Assembly (NCBI GenBank): GCA_024362935.1
Contig: JANCRA010000065.1
Coordinates: 1,860,001 to 1,924,000, forward strand
DNA length: 64,000 nucleotides
Reading direction: 5' to 3'
Origin: Setophaga petechia
Taxonomy: Eukaryota; Chordata; Aves; Passeriformes; Parulidae
The position numbers were made by a program, and so were the translations under genes. The notes under the pieces are model-generated. The model had not been told where the DNA came from. It worked only from the letters and a program-made list of their open reading frames with translations, and did not search any database. This document shows positions 27,772 through 38,958 of this stretch, one piece after another (within the stretch, counting starts at the first letter, position 1; every line of letters begins with the position of its first letter).

Positions 27772-30700
27772 TCACATTGCTGCAGAGCTCCAGCAGCACA
27801 GCCTGCTGCGTCCCAGCAGATGTTGCCCTGTCTTCCAGACCCTGTGAAGTAGATCGGGCAGATTCTTAAAGGTGAAATATTGAGTTCTGTGTACTGCCCT
27901 GAGAATATGCAAAGTTTGAATTGCCAGGGTTCTCACAGAGAGGCTGATGTCATTTTCCATGTCTTCCAGGGCTGCAAGAGAGAGGAACAGAGCCAAGGTC
28001 AGATCTCGGATATGCCTGCCAGGGCCATCCCAACCGGCTCTTGCCATGGCCAGAGAGGAGCAGGGAGCAAGGGGATCAGCCCGAAGAGCAGCCAAGAACC
28101 CCCCCGCCCTGTGGCCCTGAAATCTCTGTGTGTGTGCTCTGCCCAGGCCAGCCCTCGTCTGCACAGGGAGCAGAGCGCTCCACAGCCGGGGCAGGGCTTG
28201 CAGCTCCCCCTGGCAGCCCCCGCTGTCAGCCCGCTGCCCTCACTCACCAGTGCAGATCAGCTGGAACTCTTGCCTCTTCCCCATCAGGTGCCGCCCGGCC
28301 ATGCCTGTGAACACAGAGCCTGTCACAGCGGCACAGCTCCCTGCCAGCGGCGCTGCCGGCGCTGTGGCCATAAGGGCTGCTGGCCCGGCAGGGCTCAGCC
28401 CGGCCCTTGGCGCACGCTGCCGCCCAAGGGCACGGCTGCCAGAGGGCGGCAGCAGCAATGGCCAGGCCAGGCGGGGCTCCACGGCGCCGGGCGCGGCTGG
28501 CGCTGCCGGGGCAGCAGGCGGGGCTGGGGCCGAGCTGCCGCGGGCCGGGCCGGGGAGGGAGCACGGGCTCGGGGCTCACCTATGAACCTGACGGCTGCCT
28601 CTCGCAGGGGCTCCTGTGGGCTCTGCAGGTAGCCCAGAGCCTGGTGCAGGTGCTTGGCCGCTCTGCTCCTGTCCTCTGCCAGCTGCAGAGAGCGGCAGGA
28701 GGGAAGGGTTGGCACAGGGCTCAGCCCCTGGGCCGGGCGCTGACTGCGCCCAGCCCCGGCCTCCCCTGACCGCACAGCCCTGAGGCGCGGCCAGCAGCCG
28801 CTGGCCAAGGGCTCCCGAGGGCAGGGGGCAAAGGGCCGGCTGCTGCCCGGGGAGCCGCGGTGCCGGCCCGCGGCCCCGCCGGGCCGGGGCTCCATGGGCA
28901 CCCTGCTCGGGCCCACGGGAGCCTGGAGAAGAGCCCACGCGGCCTCTGGCTGCAGCAGCAGGCAGGGGCACAGCTGCCAGCCCCGCACACTGAGCACCGC
29001 CCTCAAGGGCCTTCTCCAGGCTGAGGGTGGGGGTTGCAGCCTGTCCTTACTAGGCAATTGGCGAAAATCCAGAGTTTCTCCTTCTTCACCAGTTTTTCTA
29101 GATCTTTCCTCTTCAGGAACTTGACCACACGAAGCAGCGTTTCCCGGGAGACCTGGAGAGCAGCAGAACCCCGGATATGGCCCCACAGCCCAGGGTGCAG
29201 TACGGGCGTCCCAGTGCCATAGCCTGGAGGAGGCTGATGCCCAGGAAATGACCAGAGCAGGAGGCAGCCGAGTCCCCTCCCAGGGCACACCAGCAGCCCA
29301 CAAGTCCTCACCTGTGCCACACGCCGATTCCCATCGTGGCAGTGGAAGAAAAGTGGGAGCAGGCTGTGGCGCACTTCTGCCTTCAGGTCCTTTGTTTTCT
29401 TTTCCAGTGGAAGACTCAGCAGTGTTTGGAAGAGCAATATGGACAGTTGCTTCACCTGGCTATTATCCTGTATGAAGAGAAGAAAAGAAGATCTCAGCAG
29501 GGGCTGTGAGGCGCACACCTGGATGCAGGCCTGCATCTCCACAGGGCACCCAGTGTCCGGGCAGCAGCCAGTGGCCATGGCTGGGGGCACAGAACCTTAC
29601 ATGGTCAAAGAGTGGCAGGAGCCCCTCAGCCAGCTGCAGGGCAATGGGGCTGGGTATTGGAGTGTCCTTCTCCAAGATTATAAAGCTGAGTACCATGACT
29701 GTTATCTTAACTATCTCTCCATCTTCATCCCGCAGGACCCCCACAAGTCTTTTAGTCAGGCTCCACATTTTTTTGGTCTGTGTGGGACACAAGTTTATGA
29801 AAGGTCACCCTGCTGCCGCAGGGCCCAGAGGCCAAAGGCCCGTCCTGAAGCACTGGGGCAGCTGAAGCGGGAGGCAGGAGAGCTGGGAGCAGCTGCCCCA
29901 GCGCCCCAAGCCCAGGCAAGGCCAAGCAAGTGTGTTGCCCAGCCCCACGCTGCCTGCGCAGCTTCAGCCACTGCCCCCTTCTCACCATTAAGGGATCGTC
30001 AGTGAGCTTGAGAAGGGCCTTGAACACCAGGCGACGCCTCTCCCTGCACTCGCTCTGCAGGTACCTTGAGAAGATTTGCAGGACTCTCTCAGCATCACGT
30101 TCCCTCAAGTCCAGGCACTCGAGGACCTGAAAGGCACAGGGCAGTGACAGGGAGCCGGCCGGCAGGAGCCCGGAGCTGCACAGGGCTGGGCCCAGGCAGC
30201 AGCACAGGGCACGGGCACCATCCTGGCAGCTGCGCCTACGAGAGGGCAGAGAGCTGGGAGGCAGCTCAGGCAGGCAGCGCTGCCCTTGAGGCTCACCTCC
30301 ACAAGGAATGCCAGGGCAGGCAGATCCCAGCGTGGCTCCCGTGTTCTGAGCAGCCGGAGCAGGTAGCGAAGAATCTGGGAACAGGAGGGTATGGAGACGC
30401 AGGACATCTCCCTGGCAGGAGAAAAATCAGCAAGACTGTGAGCCAGGAGAATAAAACCTCTCCCAGGAGTGACTCACACAAGTCAGGTCTTTCTCCAGCA
30501 GCCTGCAAGTGCACTTGGGCTATTTCAGAGGTGCCTCCTTTTGGCCACCCTCCTCTCCCAGCCTTTTCCAGTGTGCTTGGCTGTCCCTCAGTGACAAGGC
30601 CCTCTGGCCCATGACCACGGGGACTGTGTGGGTCACTCTGGGCACAGAGAACAAATGTCAGAGGAGTGGGGAGAGGAAGTCTCACCTGGCCAGCAGACCC

Positions 30701-32967
30701 ACGGCATAGTGGCGGGTGTCAACAGAGAGCAGCGTGTCCCAGCCACACCTGCGTTCCATTGCCACCACAACATCGTTGTACTGCTTTTGGCAGAGCAGGG
30801 ACTTCAGGGTCCACACTGCAAACCTGTGTGCACAGCAAAGCCCAGGTCACACTGGAAGCACTGGCTCCTTGGCAGGCCACGTGGCAGGGACAGGAGGAGT
30901 GAGATGGAGCACCTGTTGGGACTGGTGGCAAGGCCATGCTCTTCCTGGCATCCCTTCCAGAAGGTATCAACCTCCTCTGGCATCTCTTCTGTGCTGAGGA
31001 ACACTTGGAAGAGCAGATGCACAAATAGACGGGGGAAATACACCTTCACTATATGTGGGACAGGGGGCTCCTGGAGCATCTTCCACATCACCACAGTTGC
31101 CTGCAAAGGACAAAGCCCCCCGAGACAGCGTTCAGTGCCCAGGTGTCCGTGTGGCAGGGCCCGAGTGTGGCAGGGAGAGGCCCAGAGAGAGGCAGGGGGA
31201 GCACACGGCCTGGTGGGCCTGAAGCTGCCCCCGGGCCTGGTTTCAGGCCAGCGCCTGAGGCAGGGAGATGCAGTAGGGGAAGGAGGATGGACAGCTGCTG
31301 GAGAGGCAGCCTTGGGGCCAGCAAAGGCTCGTTGCAGAAACTCACAGCCAGGGCAAAGACACCCGTTTTGTCCCCATCGGAGGTACACGTGCTGCGCTCT
31401 GGCCAGCTCCCCAGCACATCCAGCAGGATCATCTGTGCCAGCTCCGCAGTCCTGGCTGAGCCCATGATGGTCTTCCACATGGCCATGGCAGCTCTGTGGG
31501 GTCAGAGCTGTGTCTCAGGGCGGGTCTCAGACACAGCACCAGGGGGAGCTGAGCTGGCTGCCAGTTCTGCCTCTGCCCACTGGCCCTGGCCAACAGCAGC
31601 CAGGCAGCCCACCCGGTGGGGACAGAGCCCTGAGGGGCAGGGAGGGAGCATGGCAGCAGGCTCAGGGGCTGACGTGCCAGGGCTGGGCAAGGCAGCAGCC
31701 AGAGGGCCCTAGAAGTCTCTGTTGGTCAGATACCTGGGCCAGGCTGTACAGGGTGATGGGCTGGGGAGGCCTGAGCCCTCTGGGCAGCTGGGCCCCATAC
31801 CTGTCACAGGACGGGGCCACACGCAGGAGCGCCATGACTGTGTCATCTGGCTGTGCCTCTGTGAGATCCAGCAGGGCCTTGTCCAGCCTGTGCTCAGCAC
31901 AGTCATTGGCCAGGAGCCACTGGTGGATGAACCTCACCATGGCGGGCACCTGCAGAAGGCACAGGGAGACTTGGAAAGCTGCCAGAGGGAGCAATGTTGC
32001 CAGTTTCCCCAGAGAAGTGCTGCCCTTCCCACTGCACTGCCAAGTGGCCTCAAAGGCTCACAGGGACCAGCATGCGTGGCTTGGGAGGCCAAGCAATTCC
32101 TGGGAGGATCAAACCCTGCCCACAGGCTGCTTACTTGCTTTGGACTGTAAAAAACTTCCTCTACAAGCATAGACAGGAGGGCAGTGCTGGTCTCATGTTC
32201 GAGGACTTCTGAATGTGCTCTGAGCCCAGTGCCCATTGCAATGGTCTCTTCCTGCCGAATTCTCCTCATGAATTTGCAGACAAACTGCAGGAGAAGGGCA
32301 CGAAGCCGGGGATGTTGCATGGAGTGCTGCACACACGGTGCTGGGCTGAGCAGGGACAGCAGGCCCAGCCCAGGTGGGGGTGGCTGCAGGTACCTGCGCT
32401 GTGCTGCAGAAGCGGCCACGGCTGGATTCCTGCTCCTGGGTGCGCTCCAGGGCTGCACCTGGCAAAGAGCAAGTGCAGCCAGAGCTGAGGGGCTGTGGGA
32501 GAGGCCGGAGAACACAGGCCAGTCCTGCACTGCCCAGGCAGGGAGAGCCCCGGGATGCTCCAGGGGGATGGAGCACGGCCACTGCGGGGTGTCTGCCCGG
32601 CCCCTCTTCCATCCTGTCTGTGGGCATTTCCCCAGGGCATGGCATGGCATGGCATGGCATGGCATGGCATGGCATGGCATGGCATGGCATGGCATGGCAT
32701 GGCATGGCATGGCATGGCATGGCGCCAAGTTGGCTGCAGGTTCCAGCCCTACAGCCCAGCTCTGCCACTCACTCTCCTGCGGTGGACTGAACGGCACCAC
32801 CTCTTCAGTCTCCTGTGCTGGGGCAGCTCCAGGGCCTTCTTCCTCCTCCTCCTCCATCCAGGCCAGCTTGGGCACTCTCAGGGCTCTCTGCTCAATGTCT
32901 GTGGCTGGAGCGCGCCCCAGCAGCGAACCCAGCCGGTCCCGCTCATGCAGGGCCTCCTGCGCCTTCC
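27772..32967 (-). CDS. Maestro HEAT-like repeat (MROH) protein, right-arm gene, spliced, intact
   Basis: Mirror paralogue of the gene at 9485-23317, with the same HEAT-type solenoid architecture. Coding exons in transcription order: 32773-32967, 32394-32458, 32135-32284, 31801-31949, 31346-31493, 30913-31100, 30686-30823, 30297-30411, 29986-30126, 29601-29777, 29312-29467, 29051-29152, 28580-28682, 28248-28304 and 27772-27971 (TGA). All have GT-AG borders, and the phases join with no stop for about 693 residues plus an unresolved N-terminus. Two exons are one codon longer than in the left gene (141 versus 138 and 156 versus 153). The C-terminus is different, ending [10 protein letters not shown]. 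Exon 3 shares only about 26 of 50 residues with its mirror exon, while the preceding 109-bp intron differs at four bases. No retrovirus is present; the pre-integration site is at 31974-31979. Confidence 0.82.
31974..31979 (-). other. Empty retroviral integration site
   Basis: The right-arm intron reads 'cttggaaagctgccagagg'. Its reverse complement, cctctggcagctttccaag, is continuous exactly where the left arm is split by the provirus, with one GCTTTC instead of two. Confidence 0.93.
32637..32722. repeat. (GGCAT)n pentanucleotide microsatellite, right arm
   Basis: About 17 perfect pentamers, compared with nine to ten in the left arm, in the same intron position. In some frames it reads as a long cysteine/histidine/methionine repeat, which is fortuitous. 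Confidence 0.92.
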
Positions 32968-33960
32968 CTGCGGGCGGGACGCGGCTGTCAGCGCTCGGCC
33001 CGGGGCCAGCAACGGCCCCCGAGCGCCCCTCAGCCGCCCCGGGCCGGCCATGACCAGGCGTTCCCTCTTTGGAACGCGGCACGTGAGGCTCGGGGCCGGC
33101 GGCCGCGCTGCCGAGCGGCGGAGCTCGGGCCGGGGAAGCCGCAGCGGAGGCGGCGGGAGCGGCCGCGCCGCGTGTGTCCTCCGAGGGCCCCGGTGGGAGC
33201 CGAGACCGGGGTCGGGGCCGGGGGTCGGGGCCGGGGTCGGGCCAGGAGGAGCCGAAGGGCGGCGATGCCGCCCCCGCACCAGCCACTGATGCCCGCCCAG
33301 CAGCGCCATCGCCAGTGCGGCCAGAGCAGGGCGCAGGCGAGACCGCGGCGGGACGGCCGGGGCCGGGCACGGGGAAGCCCCGCCCGGAGCCGGGGGCGGG
33401 CCGGGGGCATGGCCCGGCCCGGCAGGGGGAGAGGGAGGCGGGGAGAGGAGAGGGACCCCGGGCAAGGGACCCCGAGAGAAGGGTGCCCGACAGCGGGAAA
33501 GGGAGAGAAGGAGAAAGAGAAAGAGAAAGAGAAAGAGAAAGAGAAAGAGAAAGAGAAAGAGAAAGAGAAAGAGAAAGAGAAAGAGAAAGAGAAAGAGAAA
33601 GAGAAAGAGAAAGAGAAAGAGAAAGAGAAAGAAAAAGAAAAAGAAAAAGAGAAAGAGTATTCTTAATATCTGTTTTGCCGCTGCTGCTTCCGCCGCTACT
33701 GGCGCCGCTGCTGCTGCCGCTGCTGCCGCCGCTGCAACTGAAGCACCGGGGCCGTTCGTCCCCGTGTCCGTTCCCCGCTCACCCCACGAGCCCCACGTTC
33801 GAGCCCCGCGCACCCCGGGGACAGCCCCTGAGTCTGTCCAAACACGGGAACTTTGCAGCCTTGAGCCCAGATGCAGAGCCCTGACTCCTGCACACTGGCA
33901 CAGCAATCCCCTCGCCTGCTGCTGGGCATTGTCCTTGCTGAGGGTCAAACACTGTCAGGA
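32968..33960 (-). promoter_or_regulatory. CpG island and probable promoter/5' exon of the right MROH gene
   Basis: CpG-dense sequence upstream of the first mapped exon. It mirrors 8560-9484, including the trinucleotide (GCTGCC) run at 33690-33740. Small indels relative to the left arm shift every reading frame across the block, which argues against most of it being coding. The ATG on the minus strand near 33320 (MALLGGHQ frame) is one candidate start. Confidence 0.55.
33512..33654. repeat. (GAGAAA)n hexanucleotide microsatellite, right arm
   Basis: About 24 hexamers, perfect to about 33627 and then interrupted by gaaaaa variants. It is nearly twice the length of the left-arm tract and all purine on the plus strand. 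Confidence 0.92.
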
Positions 33961-34409
33961 CACCTTCCCTTGGGGTAGGATTCCTACCTGACCCAAGCAC
34001 TGCACTTACATCTCCAGTGTTGCCTTCCAGTAAAAACAGGGGAAGGAAAACTGTGTGTGGCTCACGGTATTTTCGAGTGTCTAAAAATCACTAAGTCACC
34101 AATCTTAGAGGTGTGGTGCATCTGGAATTACTGGGATGGAGAAGTAGTGCAACATGGAAAAGGGGAGCATAGAAATACATAGAGGAGAACATCTTGGATT
34201 GTTTCTTTCATTTTCATTTCACTTCAGGAAAGCTGTTTCAGTTTTCCAGGAATCTTCTCCTGTCTGCTCTTCCCAAGAATCTCTCATGCAGAACAAGGTT
34301 AAGCTTTTGTCACAAGATTTGCCACCAGGAAATTATGCCACTGGTGAAATTTTCATGATGACTGTTTGTGCTACCTTAGGCCAAATTTCGGGAGGAAACC
34401 TCCAAAAGG
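33961..34409. other. Noncoding, mirror of 8111-8560
   Basis: Matches the left arm base for base by eye over most of its length. No domain-bearing frame is found. Confidence 0.4.
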
Positions 34410-34790
34410 GGTCGGTCTAGAAAGCAAGTTCAAGCGGCCCTTCCCCCTACTAGTTCAGGAAAAGACTTCCCTCGAGAAAAGTGAAAAAACCCCAGTTTAT
34501 TTAACAAGTAAAGTATTCACAGGCATGAAAAATGAATAATATTAAATAAAACCTCTCACAGTGCTGAAGAGATGGCAAATTCAGAAAGTCCTTTTTGTGG
34601 GTTGTAGTTGGCTCACTCAGTCTCTTCTAAGTCCCTCTGGTGCTGGAATTAGCATCCCAGACCTTCATGGGCCACAGGTGTGAGCTGCTGGTGTTTCTCT
34701 GGGTTTTCAGTCTAGAGCAGGTTTAAACAATTCCAAGAAAAAGGAAAGTCACAGTCCGAGGAACTTCTCTGCCTAAGCTAGCTAAAACCA
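34410..34790 (-). repeat. Interspersed repeat, right-arm copy
   Basis: Mirror of 7735-8110 and a relative of 55140-55580. Its minus-strand AATAAA lies near 34497-34502 ('gtttatttaac'). Confidence 0.6.
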
Positions 34791-34819
34791 AACTGCTAGA
34801 CCTGGGCTGTGAAGGCATC

Positions 34820-36210
34820 AGGAAATTTCCAAGTCTGGGCACTAGAAATTTCCAAGTCTGGGTATTGGCGGTCCCAGCAAACACCAGATCTGGATTGTGC
34901 TGGAGCCAGAACCTGCAAATTTTCCAAGTTTGGCTTTCTGTGCCAGCAAATCACTGGACTTAGGCTGTGCTAGCACCAGGAAGTTTCAGATCTGGGTGCT
35001 GGTGCTGCCAGCAAACACCAGATCTGGGTGGTGTCGTTGCCAGCAACAGAAATCTGTCGGATTTGGGCGCTGCTGGCACCAAGAAATTTCCAAATCTGGG
35101 TTCCTGTGCAGGAAACACAAGGTGTGGGTGGTGCCAGACCCAGTAGCAGGAAGCTGCCACGGGTTCTGGATTTCTGTGCCAGGAAATTGCTGCACTTGGG
35201 CTGTGTCAGAATAGGGAAATTTCCAGATCTGGGCACTGGTAGTGCCAGCAAACACCCCATTTCAGGCTTTAGGCTCCAGGAAGGACTGAATCTGGACCCC
35301 TTCCTCTTTTCCTTCCTTCTTTCCTTCCTTCCTTCCTGGGGTTCTGCTGCCAGGAAACACCCGATTAAATGGTGCTGAGAATGGGAAATTGCCAGGTTTT
35401 AGCTTTCTTTGCCAGCAAATTCTGGACATGGGCGGTGCTGGAAGAGGGAAATTTCCAGATGTGGGCACTGGCAGTGCCAGCGCACACCAGATCTGGGTGG
35501 GGAATGTGCCAGCACTAGGAAATGGCCAAATGTTAACTTTCTGTGCCAGCAAACTGCTGGAATTATACCGTGCAGGAACCGGAAAAATTCTGGATCTGGG
35601 CACTGGTGGCGTCAGCAAACACAAGATTAGGTTGCTGTAGGTACCAGCTATTTGCTTGGTTTTGGGTTTCTTTGCCAGCAAATTGCTGGATTTGTGCTGT
35701 GCTGGTACCAGGAAATTGCTGGATCTGGGTATTGGCAGTGCCAGCAAACACCAGATCTTGGTGGTGCCAGGACCAGGCATTTGATGGGTTTTGGATTTCT
35801 GTGCCAGCAAATTGCTGGACTTGGGCTGTGCTAGCCCTGGGAAATTTCTGTATCTGGGCACTTGCACAGCAAACACCAGATCTGGGTGGTGCTGGTGGCA
35901 GCACCAGGAAGCTGCTGGGTTCTGGCTTTCTTTGGCAGAAAATTGCTGCATTTGGGTCTGCAATTGAGAAATTGCCAGATGCTAATTTTCTGTGCCAGCA
36001 AATTGCTGGAATTATGCTGTGCAGGCATCTGAAAAATTCCAGATCTGGGCACTGGCAGTGTCAGCAAACACGAGATCAGGTTGGTGTAGGCACCAGGTAT
36101 TGGCCTGGTTTGGGCTTTCTTTGCCAGCAAATTGCTGCACTTGGGCTTTGCCAGAATAGGGAAATATCAAGATCTGGGAACTGGCAGTGCCAGCAAACAT
36201 CACATTTCAG
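34820..36210. repeat. Tandem repeat array, units about 125-133 bp (right arm)
   Basis: Unit-for-unit mirror of 6310-7700, with only scattered substitutions and the constant sum 42520. That a tandem array of about 11 units shows no copy-number difference between arms suggests either recent duplication or homogenisation between the arms. Confidence 0.85.
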
Positions 36211-36214
36211 GAAG

Positions 36215-36706
36215 GACTGGATCTGGACCCATTCCCTCCCTGCCTCCCTCCTTCAAGAAGCTGCCAGAGGGGCTGGAGAGCAGCCAGGCAGAAAGGGACC
36301 TGCAGGGACTGATGGACAGCAGGCTGGACATGAGCCAGCAGTGTGCCCAGGTGGCCAAGAAGGCCAATGGCTCCTGGCCTGGATCAGGAATGGTGTGGCC
36401 AGCAGGAGCAGGGCAGTGATTCTTCCCCTGTACTCAGCACTGGTTGGGCAGCACCTCGAGTGCTGTGTCCAGTTCTGGGCCCCCCAATTTAGGAAGGACA
36501 TGGAGGGGCTGGAGCATTTCCAGAGAAGGGCAACGAGGCTGGCGAGGGGTCTAGAGCACGAGTCCTGTGAGGAGTGGCTGAGGGAGCTGGGGCTGTTTTT
36601 CCTGAAGAATTGGAGGCTTGGGAAAGATAAGGCAGCGTCAGGGCACAGGTTGGACTTGATGATCTCCATGGCCTGTTCCAGCCTTGCTGATTCTCGGATT
36701 GTCTGA
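36215..36706 (+). mobile_element. CR1 LINE 3' fragment (right arm)
   Basis: Sense-strand CR1 tail with 'gacatgagccagcagtgtgc', 'aagaaggccaatggctcc', 'ctgtgtccagttctgggc' and 'gaggggctggagca', ending in 'cttgatgatctccatgg...gattctcggattgt'. It is more clearly recognisable here than in the left copy. Confidence 0.78.
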
Positions 36707-36709
36707 AAC

Positions 36710-38020
36710 CACCCTTGCAGCAGTTGCAGGATGAGCCCTGGGCCTCCTCTTCAGCAGCTCCAGCAGCCCAGGTCCCTCAGCTTCTCCTGCCAGCCCCAAA
36801 GCCCATCCTGTCAGTCCTGCAGGGTAATAGGAAGAAATTTCTACCAGGAAGAGTAAAGAAAGCAAAGGTGAAGCCAAGGAAATGCTCAGGGCAGTTTGGG
36901 GGGCAGGCTGCCAGGCAGCCCTGGCTCTGAGCAACAGCGTCTGCAGTGGCACAGGAAACTCCCAGCTGATGGGAACAAACTTTCTGGCTGAGTGCAGAGG
37001 CCAGGACAAAGCTGAGTGCTTTCCCTGGTGTCCCCCAGCCCTTGCTGGCCCCAGGGGCTGATGGCATTTGTGCTCCCTCAGGTTCATGTCCCCACAGCAC
37101 CAGCATGGGGGTGCTCCCGCCTGCTGTGTGCAATGCAAACAGGGGCTGCTGAGCTAGTGCTGCCGTGTCTGTGCCTGCAAGGATGGGGCACCTGTGTGAG
37201 CTGGGGCAGAGGTCAGGGCTGCAGAGGGGGGATGTGGTTGGCAGCTCCATCAGGACGCTCTGGGACGCTGCCCTGGGCTGTGCAGCGCACTGGGGATGGA
37301 TCAGCCCCTGCTCTGCTGCTCCTTCCCGTGTGCCCCAGGGCCCTTGCAGAGCCCCAGCCATGCTGTTTGCCCCCAGCCTGCCCACGGCCAGCCTGGGGCT
37401 GCTCACGGGGCTTTTCTGTGCTGAGCATTGGCCTGGCCGTGTTCTTGAGAGAGCCTGGGCAAGGAGCCTGGAGCCCCCAGGGCCTGGCCGGAGGCGTCAG
37501 CGCTGCCCCAGCAGTGCCCATGGCCTGTCCCTGCTGCAGCCCTGGCACTGCCACCCCCAGGGCTGTGCACGGCCCCGAGAGCACTCAGGCCCTGCAGCAA
37601 CACCAGGGCCACCAGGGCAGCGGGGCAGGGCCACGGCAGCAGCACTGGCAACACCAAGTGCTGCTGCTGCTGCTGGGCACAGCTGCTGGGCCAGCACTGA
37701 TCTGCCCCAGCTCTGCACACAGACATTGCTGCTGCAGCTCCAGAGAAGGCAACACAAGGGCATCTCTGCAGAAAACTCTGCTGGGACACCCTTTATTTCC
37801 TTTAAAGCCACCGACAGCACAGCCCCTCATTGACAAAGTCTGAGGCCACAGGGAAGGCGGACAGAAACAAAATGAGAAATGGTAGAAACAATGAAATTAC
37901 TTTATGGACAATATGAGAAAAGTAAAAGAAAAAGAAAAGGACCTCAAAAACGAGAACAACAAATAAAAAAGATTTCTTTTATTACAAGTTGAAGATAACT
38001 TGTATTACACAGAGTGGCCA
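36710..38020. other. Gene-poor sequence downstream of the right receptor
   Basis: Mirror of 4277-5815, lacking the segment equivalent to 5412-5697. The minus-strand AATAAA for the receptor transcript is in 'cttgtaataaaag' (complement near 37977-37990). No domain-bearing frame is seen. Confidence 0.5.
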
Positions 38021-38025
38021 GCAAT

Positions 38026-38958
38026 TTAATGTTCCTGAAACCGTCCAGTCATCAATCTCCTGACTGCAGCCTTGAGCTCCTGGTTCCTCAGGCTGTAGAT
38101 GAAGGGGTTCAGAGTTGGAGGCACCACCGAGTACAAAACTGACAGGGCCAGATCCAGGGATGGGGAGGACATGGAGGGGGGCTTCAGGTGAGCAAACACT
38201 GCAGTGCTGAGGAACAGGGAGACCACAGCCAGGTGAGGGAGGCAGGTAGAAAAGGCTTTGTGCTGTCCCTGCTCAGAGGGGATCCTCAGCACAGCCCTGA
38301 AGATCTGCACATAGGAGAAAACAATGAACACAAAACAACTGAACACCAAACACACACTAATAGTAAGAAGCCCGAGTTCCCTGATGTAGGATTTGGAGCA
38401 GGAGAGCTTGAGGATCTGTGGGATTTCACAGAAGAACTGGCCCAGGGCATTGCCATGGCACAGGGGCAGGGAAAATGTATTGGCTGTGTGCATGAGAGCA
38501 TTGAGAAAGGCACTGGCCCAGGCAGCTGCTTCCATGTGGGCACAAGCTCTGCTGCCCAGGAGGGTCCCGTAGTGCAGGGGTTTGCAGATGGATACGTAGC
38601 GGTCGTAGCACATGATGGTCAGGAGGAAATACTCTGCTCCAATGAAGAACATAAAGAAAAAGAGCTGAGCAGCACATCCAGTGTAGGAGATATTCCTGGT
38701 TCCCCAGAGGGAATTGTGCATGGCTTTGGGGACAGTGGTGCAGATGGAGCCCAGGTCGCTGAGGGCCAGGTTGAGCAGGAAGAAGAACATGGGCGTGTGC
38801 AGGTGGTGGCCGCAGGCTACGGCGCTGATGATGAGGCCGTTGCCCAGGAGGGCAGCCAGGGAGATGCCCAGCAAGAGGCAGAAGTGCAGGAGCTGCAGCT
38901 GCCACGTGTCTGCCAATGCCAGCAGGAGGAAGTGCCTGATGGAGCTGCTGTTGGACAT
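38026..38958 (-). CDS. Olfactory receptor, OR14 (gamma-c) type, right-arm copy, intact
   Basis: A 310-residue seven-transmembrane odorant receptor and paralogue of 3308-4240. It starts MSNSSSIRHFLLLALAD and keeps the PMFFFLLNLALSDLG, MCYDRYVSICKPLHY, KAFSTCLPHLAVV and NPFIYSLRN signatures. Substitutions relative to the left copy cluster in likely ligand-facing regions: TM3 (FFFMFFIGAEYF versus FLFLFFISAEYY) and the second extracellular loop to TM5 stretch (SCSKSYIRELGLLTISVCLVF versus SCSHSNLRELGLIAVSSCLGF, compared piecewise). Both copies are full length and could be functional with different tuning. It ends FQEH before TAA. Confidence 0.93.
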   Translation of the reverse strand: MSNSSSIRHFLLLALADTWQLQLLHFCLLLGISLAALLGNGLIISAVACGHHLHTPMFFFLLNLALSDLGSICTTVPKAMHNSLWGTRNISYTGCAAQLFFFMFFIGAEYFLLTIMCYDRYVSICKPLHYGTLLGSRACAHMEAAAWASAFLNALMHTANTFSLPLCHGNALGQFFCEIPQILKLSCSKSYIRELGLLTISVCLVFSCFVFIVFSYVQIFRAVLRIPSEQGQHKAFSTCLPHLAVVSLFLSTAVFAHLKPPSMSSPSLDLALSVLYSVVPPTLNPFIYSLRNQELKAAVRRLMTGRFQEH

